From CAXBDP01 sp963974465 (GTDB lineage Bacteria > Bacteroidota > Bacteroidia > Cytophagales > Cyclobacteriaceae): a stretch of 64,000 bases of DNA. Under the pieces are notes generated by a model. It worked only from the letters and a program-made list of their open reading frames with translations, did not search any database and had not been told where the DNA came from. The stretch lies in NCBI GenBank assembly GCA_049340005.1, contig JBMPIY010000017.1; one strand, written 5' to 3'. A program made the translations under genes and the position numbers. Shown here piece by piece: positions 26,150-36,331 of the stretch. Numbering within the stretch: position 1 is the stretch's first letter; every line of letters starts with the position of its first letter.

Positions 26150-29100
26150 TTAATTAGAAACAATCAGTTTTTTCTTAGCAGTGAATTTCGATCCATCGCG
26201 AACGGAGATAGCTGTAAGATGATAAATATATATACCTGGAGAAAGTTTAGCTCCAAATTTATTATTACCATCCCATTCCAATCCATCCACCCTTGTTGGA
26301 CTTATTGATTCACTAAAATTCATCGTTCTGATCGGCTGACCCTGTACCGAATAGATAGTGATAAATATTTCAAGAGCTTCACCAGATTTATTATGTTCGA
26401 AGCTAAACCTAGTATCCGATCTCATTGGATTCGGATAATTGATAACGTTGCTTAATTGCAACTTGGTATTCTCACCCACTTCAAAATTTATCGTAGCGCT
26501 AGAAATATTATCGTGATTATCCCAAGCGAATAATTCAAGACTATGTTTCCCTATTTCTAATTCAAAAAGTGGAAAGGATAGTCTTCCTTTTGTGAAATCG
26601 TCTTTTGCTGCTGTGTAAAACTCAGCTAGCGAATATTGCTTTGTTCCATCAAGGATGGCAATCATTTCTGTTTCAGTATCATACTTAGAAATATTAATGC
26701 CTTGTTCATCTTCGAAGTAGGCTAGTAGCGTAGGGTTTTGGTTGGTAAGTCCGCCATCTTTGAATGTGCTATCATTCATAAAAAGGCTTATAACAGGGCC
26801 ATTACTATCTAAGGAAATATTTTCCCTCCCGCCTATTTTCACATCCAAGTTTACTCCGCTGGCGTCGATTACTCCAGTAGTAGAATTTGCATACATAAAA
26901 ATTGCACCTTCTTTTATAGCTTCAGGAATACCATTAGGACTTACAAACTCAATTTCAAACTTTCCATCACTTACCGTTGCCTTGCCTTTGAAAATCGAAT
27001 TTCGACGAGCTTTATAACTAAATGGTCCCGCAGATTGTCCTAAAGTCTGATAAGAATCTTCTTCATTCATCACATTCACTTCTACCACTCCATCAAAATC
27101 AGCGATCAAGCTATTCGAATAATTTCTGATTTCGCCTTGTAATTTTACATTACTCAATGCTTTAATTTCTTGATTTTCAGAAGTAATGACACTTTCATTA
27201 ATGTGGGTAATGGCAATTGTTTGTTTTGGAAAAGCGGGGGTTAAAGCCGGGTCACCCAAAAGGATGAAATTTCTATTGAGCACTCCATTTTGGCTGGTGT
27301 TTTTGGTTCGTTTGAAGATTTCGCCAAGACTTAGATATTGGCCATTTTCTCTTGTGAAAAGATGATTGTAAAAGGCCAAGTTGAGTTGATAATTGGTGCT
27401 GGAAAAAACAGGGCGGGAGGTGGTAACCATTGCTATAGCTCCGGCATTTGGGTTGAGCACCATTTGTTCTGCTGCGGAAATCAAGGTTGGGTCATCGTTT
27501 CGCCCAAACTCACAAGTAGCAGTCACGAAAATCGGATATTTATTTGCGTTTCGTAGAGTTCTGAGCTTTTCCTCATCGAACATGCGTTCAGCAGCTAATT
27601 GCCTTTCCGAACCATGACCAGTATAATTGACGATAAATGCACCTTTTTCAAACTGTTCCAATATTGCTTGAGCAGCATCTGGAGAAACCTTGGATGAACC
27701 ATCGCCATCAATTATTTCATAATCGTCTAAATATATTTTCTGCGTTTGGATGGAGCGCTGCGTGGTATCAACTAATTGCGCAAGTCGATTCGCATCTCTT
27801 TGGTGGATATTTACATCGCCATCATCAGCAGCAAATACAATTCTAGTTCGCCAATCACCAAGTCCATCAGGGTTTGTTTCGTAGTCGATGATTTTGGAAA
27901 CTGCTGCTCTTGCTTCAGCAAGGAATTTTATGGGAATTCTGCCCACTGCAATATCCAAGTCATGATTGCCATTTTCATCTTCAGCCCAAGTGCCTTTATT
28001 ATTAGTCAAAAATCCGAAATAATCATCTGATGCATAAGTCAATATAGGATGAAGCGAATTTCTTGATTGGTAGTTTGGGACGATATTGGAGTTTTCCTCG
28101 ATGCGTGACTTATAATCGTAGGAAGCACGTCCAAACATTAATGCATATTTCAGATTTCCTTGTTCGTATGCATATTTCAAGTAATTACGGATAGCACTAA
28201 CATCTTGTCGCCCAGCCGAAAATTCATTGTAGATTTCATCGACTGTTACCACTTTTACATCAAATCCATTGAAACTTTGTCGATGACTTGCCAATCTTTC
28301 TGCTTCAGTCCTAAAAGTAGCCGAAGTGATAATAACCATGTCTGGCGCACTCCCATCTTTCAAATGCTGATTACTGATTTTACTAGCTGAGTTTGGACTT
28401 GGCAATTGACTTTTATTAAATAATGTCCATTTTCCTCCCGCTTGATTTTGAATGCCAATTTTGAGATTGCCAGAGGTTAAAGTGCCAGCCAATTGCTTTG
28501 CATTAAAGCTGTCGCTTAAATCCCAAAGCTGAGTTTCAGCGTTTGCTTCTTTTATGTTTAATGTAAGTGATTGCGGATTTTCGAGGCCAAATGTAATTGC
28601 TTCATCATATGGCTTTAATTCTCTATCCGCTTCTAAGATTAAGTAATTTAAAAAGACATTTGAGCCACCACCAGTAAAGCGCTTGAATTGCAAATTGGAC
28701 CTTACAGCAGTATTCAAATCTTGAATTACTGAGCTAGAAAAATCAAAGCTTTCTAAGACCTCAATTCCCTTGAGCGAATATGTACCAGTTGGAATGGAGG
28801 GAAGATTTATCTCGCCTAAATTTTGCCCAGCTGCATTTACCACCATACTGGATGCTCCAAAGGATTGAGTCATCAAAGCAACTGTGAGTTTGAGAATGCT
28901 ATTCGGAGCGATTCCCTCCAAATCCAAATCAAAATTACGGTTAGGATTTACATCGAATCGCTCGCTGTACCAGTTACGGCCTGAGAATAAAATATTGTTG
29001 GTTGGGTTAGTGTAAACTACTGCATCTCGAACGGTATTAATTTCATTCCCAATAGGGTTAGCTTGCTGCGATTCAATTCTTTTGCCTCTTGTGTTTCCGA

Positions 29101-29545
29101 TATTTAGCAAATAATAAATCTCGTCAGTATATGGGTTATGCTCGTATTCAAATCGATTTTCAGTGGAATTGAATGTGAGTGAATGTGGACTTTCTGCAAA
29201 AAAGTAAAGCTTGTCGCTGGCGCCAAAATCACCATCATTTTCGCCATCAATTGATATTGCTAGCTCAGTAAGATAGCTTGGCCATTGGGCATTATTTGCT
29301 TGTGGTAGGGTACCGCCTGGGTAGCCAAATAGTCGAATATTTCGAGAATCCTTGCCTTGTAGGCTAATGCCATTGCTAGCAAGAAATTGGTTGTCAATTA
29401 CAAATACACCTGATTTTGGAACTGCTATTTTGTACCATTCCCCTTCAGAAAGCAAGCCTTCTTGTGCCGTAGAAAATGGCTGTGATTGCTCCTGTGGAAT
29501 TAGCCAAAGCGAAAGAATAATACTAATGAGCCATCTTAAATGCAT
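26150..29545 (-). CDS. porU: Type IX secretion C-terminal sortase PorU
   Basis: A 1131-residue cell-surface cysteine peptidase of the gingipain (C25) family that removes the C-terminal signal of secreted cargo and links it to the surface. It has a signal peptide (SLWLIPQEQSQ), a C25 domain (about 380-780) with His 644 in YTGHGSE and Cys 678 in TATCEFG, then Ig-like domains. A C-terminal sorting-type domain (about 1045-1131, YPNPMRSDT through SPGIYIYHL and KLIV) is present, as in known PorU proteins. It is the first gene of the porU-porV-M16-cupin unit. The length is normal. Confidence 0.95.
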   Translation of the reverse strand: MHLRWLISIILSLWLIPQEQSQPFSTAQEGLLSEGEWYKIAVPKSGVFVIDNQFLASNGISLQGKDSRNIRLFGYPGGTLPQANNAQWPSYLTELAISIDGENDGDFGASDKLYFFAESPHSLTFNSTENRFEYEHNPYTDEIYYLLNIGNTRGKRIESQQANPIGNEINTVRDAVVYTNPTNNILFSGRNWYSERFDVNPNRNFDLDLEGIAPNSILKLTVALMTQSFGASSMVVNAAGQNLGEINLPSIPTGTYSLKGIEVLESFDFSSSVIQDLNTAVRSNLQFKRFTGGGSNVFLNYLILEADRELKPYDEAITFGLENPQSLTLNIKEANAETQLWDLSDSFNAKQLAGTLTSGNLKIGIQNQAGGKWTLFNKSQLPSPNSASKISNQHLKDGSAPDMVIITSATFRTEAERLASHRQSFNGFDVKVVTVDEIYNEFSAGRQDVSAIRNYLKYAYEQGNLKYALMFGRASYDYKSRIEENSNIVPNYQSRNSLHPILTYASDDYFGFLTNNKGTWAEDENGNHDLDIAVGRIPIKFLAEARAAVSKIIDYETNPDGLGDWRTRIVFAADDGDVNIHQRDANRLAQLVDTTQRSIQTQKIYLDDYEIIDGDGSSKVSPDAAQAILEQFEKGAFIVNYTGHGSERQLAAERMFDEEKLRTLRNANKYPIFVTATCEFGRNDDPTLISAAEQMVLNPNAGAIAMVTTSRPVFSSTNYQLNLAFYNHLFTRENGQYLSLGEIFKRTKNTSQNGVLNRNFILLGDPALTPAFPKQTIAITHINESVITSENQEIKALSNVKLQGEIRNYSNSLIADFDGVVEVNVMNEEDSYQTLGQSAGPFSYKARRNSIFKGKATVSDGKFEIEFVSPNGIPEAIKEGAIFMYANSTTGVIDASGVNLDVKIGGRENISLDSNGPVISLFMNDSTFKDGGLTNQNPTLLAYFEDEQGINISKYDTETEMIAILDGTKQYSLAEFYTAAKDDFTKGRLSFPLFELEIGKHSLELFAWDNHDNISSATINFEVGENTKLQLSNVINYPNPMRSDTRFSFEHNKSGEALEIFITIYSVQGQPIRTMNFSESISPTRVDGLEWDGNNKFGAKLSPGIYIYHLTAISVRDGSKFTAKKKLIVSN

Positions 29546-29585
29546 TCAACGAAAATTATAGATGAGTATGAAACGCAAATTAGCA

Positions 29586-30299
29586 CTAATTGATTGCAGG
29601 TTTTTCACGGTAAAACAAAACAGACAATAATATATATAATACTACAACCAATGGAATAGCACTGTAGCTAAAAATAGCGAAAAGTATTAAAGCTGATGCA
29701 AAGTATAAATAGATCAACCAATTGTCTTTGATGGAAGTGCTTTTGAACTTGAAAGCCATTAGTCGAAGAGGACTTACCAATAAATTTGCCAGTATTACAG
29801 CAGACATGGCAATGCCATATGGGTTGGTGAAAATGCTGTGGAGTATACTTTCTTCTACCATAATAAATGGAATGCCACTCACAAAAAAAGCACTTGCAGG
29901 TGTGGGCAATCCCGAGAAACTATAAGTTTGTGTTGTGTCCACATTAAACTTCGCTAAACGATAAGCCGAAAGAGGGGCGATTATTAAGGCGGCAACAGCT
30001 AAATAATTTTCTCCACCCAGGCTGTTAATTATGTGAAAACAAAGAAAAGCAGGCAGTACGCCAAAAGTAATCACGTCTGCAAGGGAGTCAAGCTGAGCAC
30101 CGATAGGAGATTGTACTTTTAATAAGCGAGCGACAAAGCCATCAAAAAAATCTAATACTGCGGCAATCCAGATGCAATAAGAAGCTGTGATAAACTCTCC
30201 TCCAAAGGCAAAGTAAATTCCTGCCAAGCCAAAGCATAGGTTGCCTAAAGTGATCAAATTTGGTATTTGCCGAATTATCATCATTAGCGGATTGCGCAA
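29586..30299 (-). CDS. pssA: CDP-diacylglycerol-serine O-phosphatidyltransferase
   Basis: A 237-residue membrane enzyme making phosphatidylserine from CDP-diacylglycerol and serine, the precursor of phosphatidylethanolamine. The CDP-alcohol phosphatidyltransferase motif is complete: D53-G54, A57-R58, G67, D71, D75 (DGFVARLLKVQSPIGAQLDS). About seven to eight hydrophobic helices are visible. It overlaps the upstream MBL hydrolase gene by 16 bp, so the pair is cotranscribed on the minus strand. Confidence 0.93.
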   Translation of the reverse strand: MRNPLMMIIRQIPNLITLGNLCFGLAGIYFAFGGEFITASYCIWIAAVLDFFDGFVARLLKVQSPIGAQLDSLADVITFGVLPAFLCFHIINSLGGENYLAVAALIIAPLSAYRLAKFNVDTTQTYSFSGLPTPASAFFVSGIPFIMVEESILHSIFTNPYGIAMSAVILANLLVSPLRLMAFKFKSTSIKDNWLIYLYFASALILFAIFSYSAIPLVVVLYILLSVLFYREKPAIN

Positions 30300-30928
30300 A
30301 AAGGATTACTTTTCATTTCTTTTCCAACGGTTGTTGTGGGTCCATGACCTGGGTACACAACCATATCTTCCCCAAGAGGAAAAATCTTATTGTGAATGCT
30401 GTCAATTAAGGTGTTGAAATCTCCACCCGGCAAATCAGTTCTACCAATTGAGCCATCGAAAAGTACATCTCCGCCAATACAAATATTTTGATCCTTATTA
30501 ACAAAAGCGATATGACCTGGCGCATGTCCTGGAACGAATAAAATTTCTAGTTCGCTATTTCCAAATCCGATGGTATCACCCTCATCTACAAATTTATTTG
30601 CAGTGCTTGACTGATAGTTGGCGAAACCGTAGCTGCCTGCATACACTTCTACTGAAGCAAGAGTAGCTTCATCGGTTTTGTGCATTACCAAGTCAACGCC
30701 ATACTTTCGTTTTACAAATGCATTGCCAAGCACATGATCTATATGGCAGTGGGTGTTTAGTAATTGAACAACCTTTAAATCGTTGTCTTCAATGAATTTG
30801 CTAAGTATTTCTTCCTCATGTTTCTCGTAACAACCTGGATCGATGATGACACATTCTTTGGTTTCATCAAATAGAACCAAAGTGTTTTCTTGAAAAGGAT
30901 TGAAAGTGAAATTTTTAATTTGAATCAT
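30284..30928 (-). CDS. MBL-fold metallohydrolase (glyoxalase II-like)
   Basis: A 214-residue metallo-beta-lactamase-fold hydrolase with the metal motif H60-C-H62-I-D64-H65, then PGHAPGHIAFV, GGDVLFDGSIGRTDLPGGD and the terminal PGHGPTT. This matches the YcbL/hydroxyacylglutathione-hydrolase-like subfamily, which binds two metals and cleaves thioesters. The true substrate is unknown. It overlaps pssA by 16 bp. Confidence 0.88.
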   Translation of the reverse strand: MIQIKNFTFNPFQENTLVLFDETKECVIIDPGCYEKHEEEILSKFIEDNDLKVVQLLNTHCHIDHVLGNAFVKRKYGVDLVMHKTDEATLASVEVYAGSYGFANYQSSTANKFVDEGDTIGFGNSELEILFVPGHAPGHIAFVNKDQNICIGGDVLFDGSIGRTDLPGGDFNTLIDSIHNKIFPLGEDMVVYPGHGPTTTVGKEMKSNPFCAIR

Positions 30929-31049
30929 ATTTTCAAAGATATGGACAAAATTGAAGCTATGATACCAAAATATCCAATTGCATCAGCCTAATTTGTGTAT
31001 TCAATGGTATTTTTGACTAAGATTTTATTTCTAGGGATAAATTAGATCG

Positions 31050-32135
31050 ATGCAGGTAGATTATTTGATAGTGGGACATGGGTTGGCGGGGGCTTGTTTG
31101 GCTTTTGAATTGCGATCGAGAGGCCAAAAAATAGCGGTGATGGATTTGCCAGCCGAGAATCATTCCTCCCGTGTGGCTGCTGGTCTTTACAATCCTGTAA
31201 CTGGACGCAAAATGGTGAAAACTTGGAATGCAGATAAACTTTTTCCTGCATTAGAATCATTTTATCAGCGGGTGGAAAAAGAATTTGAGACGAAAATTTT
31301 ATATCAATTACCGATTTACAGACCATTTTTTTCCATTGAGGAGCAAAACGAATGGATGGGTAAAATGGCCGATGAGAAATTCACTTCGATTATAGAGAAG
31401 GTGAGTGCTAAAAGCGAATTTGGAGATTCGATTAACGATCCATTTGGAGGTATTTGGTTGAAGAACTGTGGTTATTTAGATATACCTACCCTATTAGATA
31501 CTTCAAAGAATAGATTGCAAAAGGAAGGATGTTACTTTGAAGAAGAATTCGATGAAGATAAATTAGTCCTTAGCGAAAGAGGTAATTACAAGGATATCGA
31601 TTTCGGGAAAATAATTTTCGCAAATGGACTTTCAGCTCATAATAGCAAGTATTTCAATTGGTTGCCATTTCATCATTTGAAAGGTGAAATATTAGATTTG
31701 GAAACAAGCCTTCCCGATGCCGAAGTCGTATATAATAGAGGTGTGTTTATTTTCAATAATGCACAAAATGAGATTCGCTGTGGTAGCACATACGAATGGC
31801 GGGAGGTAAATTTGACGCCAACTGAAAAAGGTAAGAGCGAAATTTTAGAAAAGTTGAGTAATCTCTTCAGAAATTCCGTAGAAGTAAAAAGACAACGGGT
31901 AGGTATCCGACCTTCCACTAAGGATCGAAGGCCATTAATAGGAATTCATCCAGAACAAAAACTTTTGGGAATTTTTAATGGTTTGGGAACAAAAGGTGTA
32001 TCCATTGCACCCTATTTTGTCGTTCAGTTTTGTGAACACTTACTTGGTGGTAGGAATTTAGACAATGAAGTAGATATTAATCGCTATTTTTCTATATATT
32101 GGAATGATAAAGAAGTAGGCTTAGATGCAGAGTAA
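31050..32135 (+). CDS. FAD-dependent oxidoreductase (DAO superfamily)
   Basis: A 361-residue protein with an N-terminal FAD-binding Rossmann motif (YLIVGHGLAGACLAFELRSR, GxGxxG near residues 9-14) and the C-terminal DAO feature GIRPSTKDRRPLIGIHP with NGLGTKGVSIAPY for FAD phosphate contacts. It resembles the oxidoreductase half of MnmC and glycine-oxidase-like enzymes; the substrate is not known. Its end overlaps the next gene by 11 bp, so they are cotranscribed. It contains one exact octamer (31799) and one degenerate copy (31165). Confidence 0.85.
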   Translation: MQVDYLIVGHGLAGACLAFELRSRGQKIAVMDLPAENHSSRVAAGLYNPVTGRKMVKTWNADKLFPALESFYQRVEKEFETKILYQLPIYRPFFSIEEQNEWMGKMADEKFTSIIEKVSAKSEFGDSINDPFGGIWLKNCGYLDIPTLLDTSKNRLQKEGCYFEEEFDEDKLVLSERGNYKDIDFGKIIFANGLSAHNSKYFNWLPFHHLKGEILDLETSLPDAEVVYNRGVFIFNNAQNEIRCGSTYEWREVNLTPTEKGKSEILEKLSNLFRNSVEVKRQRVGIRPSTKDRRPLIGIHPEQKLLGIFNGLGTKGVSIAPYFVVQFCEHLLGGRNLDNEVDINRYFSIYWNDKEVGLDAE

Positions 32136-35100
32136 AAACATATTTTCGATTGGGTTTATAGTACTTTTTACAGTGCTTAATTTTGGTGCGATCGCACAAA
32201 TCAATCAAGAAACATTTGGGAAAAGCAGAATTCAAAATCGGCAATTCGATTGGAAATTCTATGCTGGAGATAATTTTGAAGTTCATTTTTATGAAGGTGG
32301 AGAGAGAACAGCCAGAATGGCGATAGATTACCTTGAGGATGAATTTAACAGAATCACCGATTTGGTTGGTTACCCGCCTGCAAACAAAACCAGAATATTG
32401 CTTTACAATAATTTCTCTGATATGCAGCAGAGTAATATTGGGATCAACGGGACTGAATTTGATCTTACTGGAGAAATAATTAGCAACAGCAGTTATGTAG
32501 AAATAGCCTATACGGGAGAAAGTGAAACCTTTAAAAAATCTCTGAGCTACCAAACGGCAAGAAGTTTTATTTATGAAATGCTTTTTTCAGGTTCTTCAAC
32601 CGATTTTTTTGAATCCGCTTATTTATTGTCATTGCCCGAATGGTTTGTTGAAGGAGCCTCCTTGTATGTTGCCAATGGTTGGGACTTAGAAATGGACGAT
32701 TACTTGCGAGATTTAGTGGGTAGAGAAAAGAATCTCAAGCTAAGTAAACTCAAAGGTGATGAAGCGGCAATTGCTGGACAGTCTGTTTGGAATTATGTAG
32801 TTACACGCTATGGAGTCAGGAATTTCGCAAATATCCTCAACCTGACTAGAATCATCCGCAATGAAGAAAATAGCGTTGAAAACACACTAGGCGTTAATTT
32901 CAAGAAATTTACTAGTGATTGGCAGCTTTTCTATTCTGGTGGAGCCGAAATTGTAAATAATTCTTATATCGCTCATGATGAAGAGTCTATTGTAGGCAAA
33001 GCAACGAATAGAGAGACAATTGGGAATGAAGTGAAAATGAATCCAGAAGGAAGTAAAATTGCTTACGTCACCTTCAATAACGGAAAATATGCAGTCAATG
33101 TAAGAGATATTGCTAGCCAGAAAACCACAACAATATATAATGGTGGAATTAATGTATTGGAGCAACGCTTCGATTCCTCACTTCCTGTCTTGGCATGGCA
33201 AAGTAATGAGATTGTGGCCGTAGTGGCAAGATCCAAAACGGGCTTGGTTTTGAACTTACTTTCATTAAGTGGTAAGTCAGAGGGAAGTATTGAATTGCCG
33301 CAATTTGAGCATATATCAGAATTTAGTTTCGCGCCAGATGGATTGCGAATGGTCATGTCTGCATCGGTAAATGGTCAAAATGATTTATACTTATTTACAC
33401 CCTCCCGCAATTTCTTAAGAAGAATTACCAACGATATTTTTGATGATAGGAGTCCGCGTTTTATTCCAGGAAGCAATAGCATTGTTTTTTCCTCGAATAG
33501 ATTGAATGATAGTTTGCAAACGACAGCGAGAACAATGGATGAGATTTCTGATTTTTCTAGTCTGTATATATATAGTCTGGATTCGACTGAAGATGTTCTT
33601 ACAAGAATTACTTCCACTCTAACAGTTGATAGGAATCCTGTCCCAATCAACGCGAATGAGATTATTTATGCGAGTGATCAAAGAGGTATTGCCAATTTGT
33701 ACAAATTAAATATTGAGAACAAGACGTTTTCGCAGATATCAAATTATAACACGAGTATAGTTTCATTTGACGTAAGCGGGAGGAGGAATATATATTCGTA
33801 TTTAGCACTTTATGAGGGCAATACTGTGGCTTTTGTTGAGGATTTTAAGCCTGATGAAACATTTTTCTCACCCTTAACTTATCGTCAGCAAGCACTTCAG
33901 GCTAGGATGATTCAGGATAGAAGGTCAGAGTTTATGGATACTGAACAAGAAGTAGCTGTTGTAGAGGAGAAACCTATTGTAAACTTGGAAGCTCGTGAGG
34001 GTGAAATTGTCATCAATACAGAAAATTATATTTTCGATAAACAGGAGACAAGACAAAGTGAAAGACCAACAGGAGGTAACTCAATTCTAAGTAATCTGCG
34101 GGATCGGAGTCAAAGTTCATCTAGAATTTTAGGGCCAATCGATTTTGAATCCAAATTTGCTGTTAATCATTTTCAAGTAAGTTTTATTGTTGACCCGCTT
34201 CGTGGGTTTGGGCCAAATGCCAATGTAAGACTTAGTGACGTTTTGGAGAATCATACCTTCAATGCTGGTTTTTATACTTCACTTGATTTTTCTAAAGGAG
34301 GGGAGTTATTTGCCGAATATGTTTATAGAAAATACCGTCCAGACTTTAGAGTTAAGTACAATAGACGAAATATAAGACGAGATGATAATGAAATACAGCA
34401 TAAATATGTTCTTGATCAAATCGAGCTAATAGGTTCTTATCCGATCAATAATAGTTTAAGTATTGGTGCTGGGCCATTTGTAACACAAACCTTCTTCTTC
34501 GATCAGGATCCGCGTTTGCTTTCACCTACTTTGCCTCCAAATTTGCCAAATTCAGAGTCCAATAATCAGTATTATGGATTGAAAGCTGAATTGATTTTTG
34601 ATAATGCAATTTCAAAAAGCGTGAATATTTTCCATGGCACCAGAGCAAAAGCTACATATTCTCAATATGAATCCTTCGATTCTGAGAGCTTGTCTTTTGC
34701 CAAACTCAAAGTTGATATTAGGCATTATCAAGAAATTCATCGGGATATAATTTTTGCGGGCCGTTTAAACTATGGTCGATTTATGGGAAATGCTGCTAAG
34801 CAATTCCTATTAGGAGGCACAAATAATTGGATATTCAATACCATAAATAATACAGACCCAGATGGTAACTCTGATCCGCTTGCAAATGTGCCGTTGCAAG
34901 ATAATAGCGACATATTATTCCATGAATTTGCGACAAGTATAAGAGGGTACGATTTGAATACATTTAATGGAACAGACTTTCTGTCATTTAATGCTGAGAT
35001 TAGAATGCCAGTTTTCTCTTATTTATCTAAAGGTCCGATAGCTTCCAATTTCTTGCGAAACTTCCAATTGGTTGGTTTCTATGATGTAGGCTCAGCTTGG

Positions 35101-35340
35101 AGTGATGGGAAATCTCCATTCACTGGCGAAAGCAGTCAAAATATTGAAATTATAAGACCGGTTGGCAGTCCATTTCAGGCTGTAATAAATAATTTTGACA
35201 GTCCATGGTTGCAATCCTATGGTTTAGGTGCTAGAACTGTGTTACTTGGTTATTTCCTCCGTTTCGATTTAGCTTATCCAGTTGAACAATACAGTACTCC
35301 TAAACCAAGACTATTCGTATCTCTTGGATTAGATTTTTAA
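32125..35340 (+). CDS. TolB-like propeller surface protein with gluzincin-like N-terminus and barrel-like C-terminus
   Basis: A 1071-residue exported protein with a signal peptide (cleavage near GAIAQ). Residues ~40-270 resemble a peptidase-MA-like gluzincin: LPEWFVEGASLYVANGW supplies the third-ligand-like motif, but the expected HExxH is absent (SYQTARSFIYEML), so it is probably non-catalytic. Residues ~290-570 are WD40/TolB-type propeller repeats (SPRFIPGSNSIVFSSNR). The last ~350 residues are strand-rich and resemble an outer-membrane barrel of the Omp85/surface-antigen type. Bacteroidota relatives are usually labelled TolB-like. The function is unknown; an outer-membrane location is inferred. 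Confidence 0.8.
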   Translation: MQSKNIFSIGFIVLFTVLNFGAIAQINQETFGKSRIQNRQFDWKFYAGDNFEVHFYEGGERTARMAIDYLEDEFNRITDLVGYPPANKTRILLYNNFSDMQQSNIGINGTEFDLTGEIISNSSYVEIAYTGESETFKKSLSYQTARSFIYEMLFSGSSTDFFESAYLLSLPEWFVEGASLYVANGWDLEMDDYLRDLVGREKNLKLSKLKGDEAAIAGQSVWNYVVTRYGVRNFANILNLTRIIRNEENSVENTLGVNFKKFTSDWQLFYSGGAEIVNNSYIAHDEESIVGKATNRETIGNEVKMNPEGSKIAYVTFNNGKYAVNVRDIASQKTTTIYNGGINVLEQRFDSSLPVLAWQSNEIVAVVARSKTGLVLNLLSLSGKSEGSIELPQFEHISEFSFAPDGLRMVMSASVNGQNDLYLFTPSRNFLRRITNDIFDDRSPRFIPGSNSIVFSSNRLNDSLQTTARTMDEISDFSSLYIYSLDSTEDVLTRITSTLTVDRNPVPINANEIIYASDQRGIANLYKLNIENKTFSQISNYNTSIVSFDVSGRRNIYSYLALYEGNTVAFVEDFKPDETFFSPLTYRQQALQARMIQDRRSEFMDTEQEVAVVEEKPIVNLEAREGEIVINTENYIFDKQETRQSERPTGGNSILSNLRDRSQSSSRILGPIDFESKFAVNHFQVSFIVDPLRGFGPNANVRLSDVLENHTFNAGFYTSLDFSKGGELFAEYVYRKYRPDFRVKYNRRNIRRDDNEIQHKYVLDQIELIGSYPINNSLSIGAGPFVTQTFFFDQDPRLLSPTLPPNLPNSESNNQYYGLKAELIFDNAISKSVNIFHGTRAKATYSQYESFDSESLSFAKLKVDIRHYQEIHRDIIFAGRLNYGRFMGNAAKQFLLGGTNNWIFNTINNTDPDGNSDPLANVPLQDNSDILFHEFATSIRGYDLNTFNGTDFLSFNAEIRMPVFSYLSKGPIASNFLRNFQLVGFYDVGSAWSDGKSPFTGESSQNIEIIRPVGSPFQAVINNFDSPWLQSYGLGARTVLLGYFLRFDLAYPVEQYSTPKPRLFVSLGLDF

Positions 35341-35372
35341 GAAATCAATCAAGAAAATTACTTCTTCCTATT

Positions 35373-36254
35373 ATGATAAAATCAATGACTGGCTATGGAA
35401 AGGCCTCAAATGGAAGCGATGGGATATCAATTAATGTTGAAATTCGGTCGCTCAATTCCAAGTATCTAGACCTATCTTTAAAGCTGCCTCGTATTTTCTC
35501 TGATAAGGAATTGGACATAAGAAATCTGGTGAGTAAGGTTTTGGTTAGAGGCAAGGTTTCTTTAGTTGTGGACTATGAGGATACCAATTCAACCATAGAG
35601 AAGGTAACTGTAAATGAGGATCTTTTCATGGCTTATCATTCAAAGTTAACTACACTCTCTAAAAAGGTTGGTTATAGTGGTCAAGATATTTTCAGAATGG
35701 CCATACAAATGCCGGACGTGATCATTTATAAAAATGATGATAATGAAATTCCCGATGAAGTTTGGAATGAAGTATTGCGAACTATAGAAGAAGGATTAGC
35801 AAAATGTGATGAGTTTAGGTTGAAGGAAGGAACTGCTTTAGGAGACTCCTTCAAAAGCAATATTGAAAGAATCCGTGGAAGCTTGAATGGTGTAATTGAA
35901 CGTGACCCACAGCGGGTGGATGATATCAAATTACGACTTCGGAATGCATTTCGCGACTGGGAAATGGCCGAAAATTTGGACGAGAATAGATTTGAGCAAG
36001 AACTTCTTTACTATATGGACAAGCTCGATATCAATGAAGAGAAAGTTAGACTAAGCAATCATCTTGATCATTTTTTGGAAGCAATGGATGCTTCAGATTC
36101 TCAAGGGAAAAAATTAAATTTTATTTCGCAGGAGATAGGAAGGGAAATCAATACTATCGGTTCTAAATCTTATGATTCGCAAATACAAAGACATGTAGTG
36201 AATATGAAAGATGAGTTGGAGCAAATAAAGGAACAGCTTTCCAATATTTTATAA
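35373..36254 (+). CDS. yicC: YicC-family endoribonuclease
   Basis: A 293-residue protein with the family's N-terminus MIKSMTGYGKA and C-terminus LNFISQEIGREINTIGSKS (DUF1732), both diagnostic. Characterised relatives are endoribonucleases linked to small-RNA turnover and stationary-phase survival. It follows the TolB-like gene by 32 bp and ends before a bidirectional terminator. Confidence 0.92.
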   Translation: MIKSMTGYGKASNGSDGISINVEIRSLNSKYLDLSLKLPRIFSDKELDIRNLVSKVLVRGKVSLVVDYEDTNSTIEKVTVNEDLFMAYHSKLTTLSKKVGYSGQDIFRMAIQMPDVIIYKNDDNEIPDEVWNEVLRTIEEGLAKCDEFRLKEGTALGDSFKSNIERIRGSLNGVIERDPQRVDDIKLRLRNAFRDWEMAENLDENRFEQELLYYMDKLDINEEKVRLSNHLDHFLEAMDASDSQGKKLNFISQEIGREINTIGSKSYDSQIQRHVVNMKDELEQIKEQLSNIL

Positions 36255-36280
36255 GAAGGAGTTCAAACTTTGAAATATAA

Positions 36281-36309
36281 AAAAAGCCATCTAATCTAGA
36301 TGGCTTTTT
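36281..36309. terminator. Bidirectional terminator between yicC and the tonB-like gene
   Basis: A perfect 13-bp stem, AAAAAGCCATCTA (36281-36293) with TAGATGGCTTTTT (36297-36309), loop ATC. A- and T-runs on both sides let it stop transcription from either direction, serving the convergent yicC and tonB-like genes. Confidence 0.88.
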
Positions 36310-36331
36310 CATTTATTGTATTATTATATGA

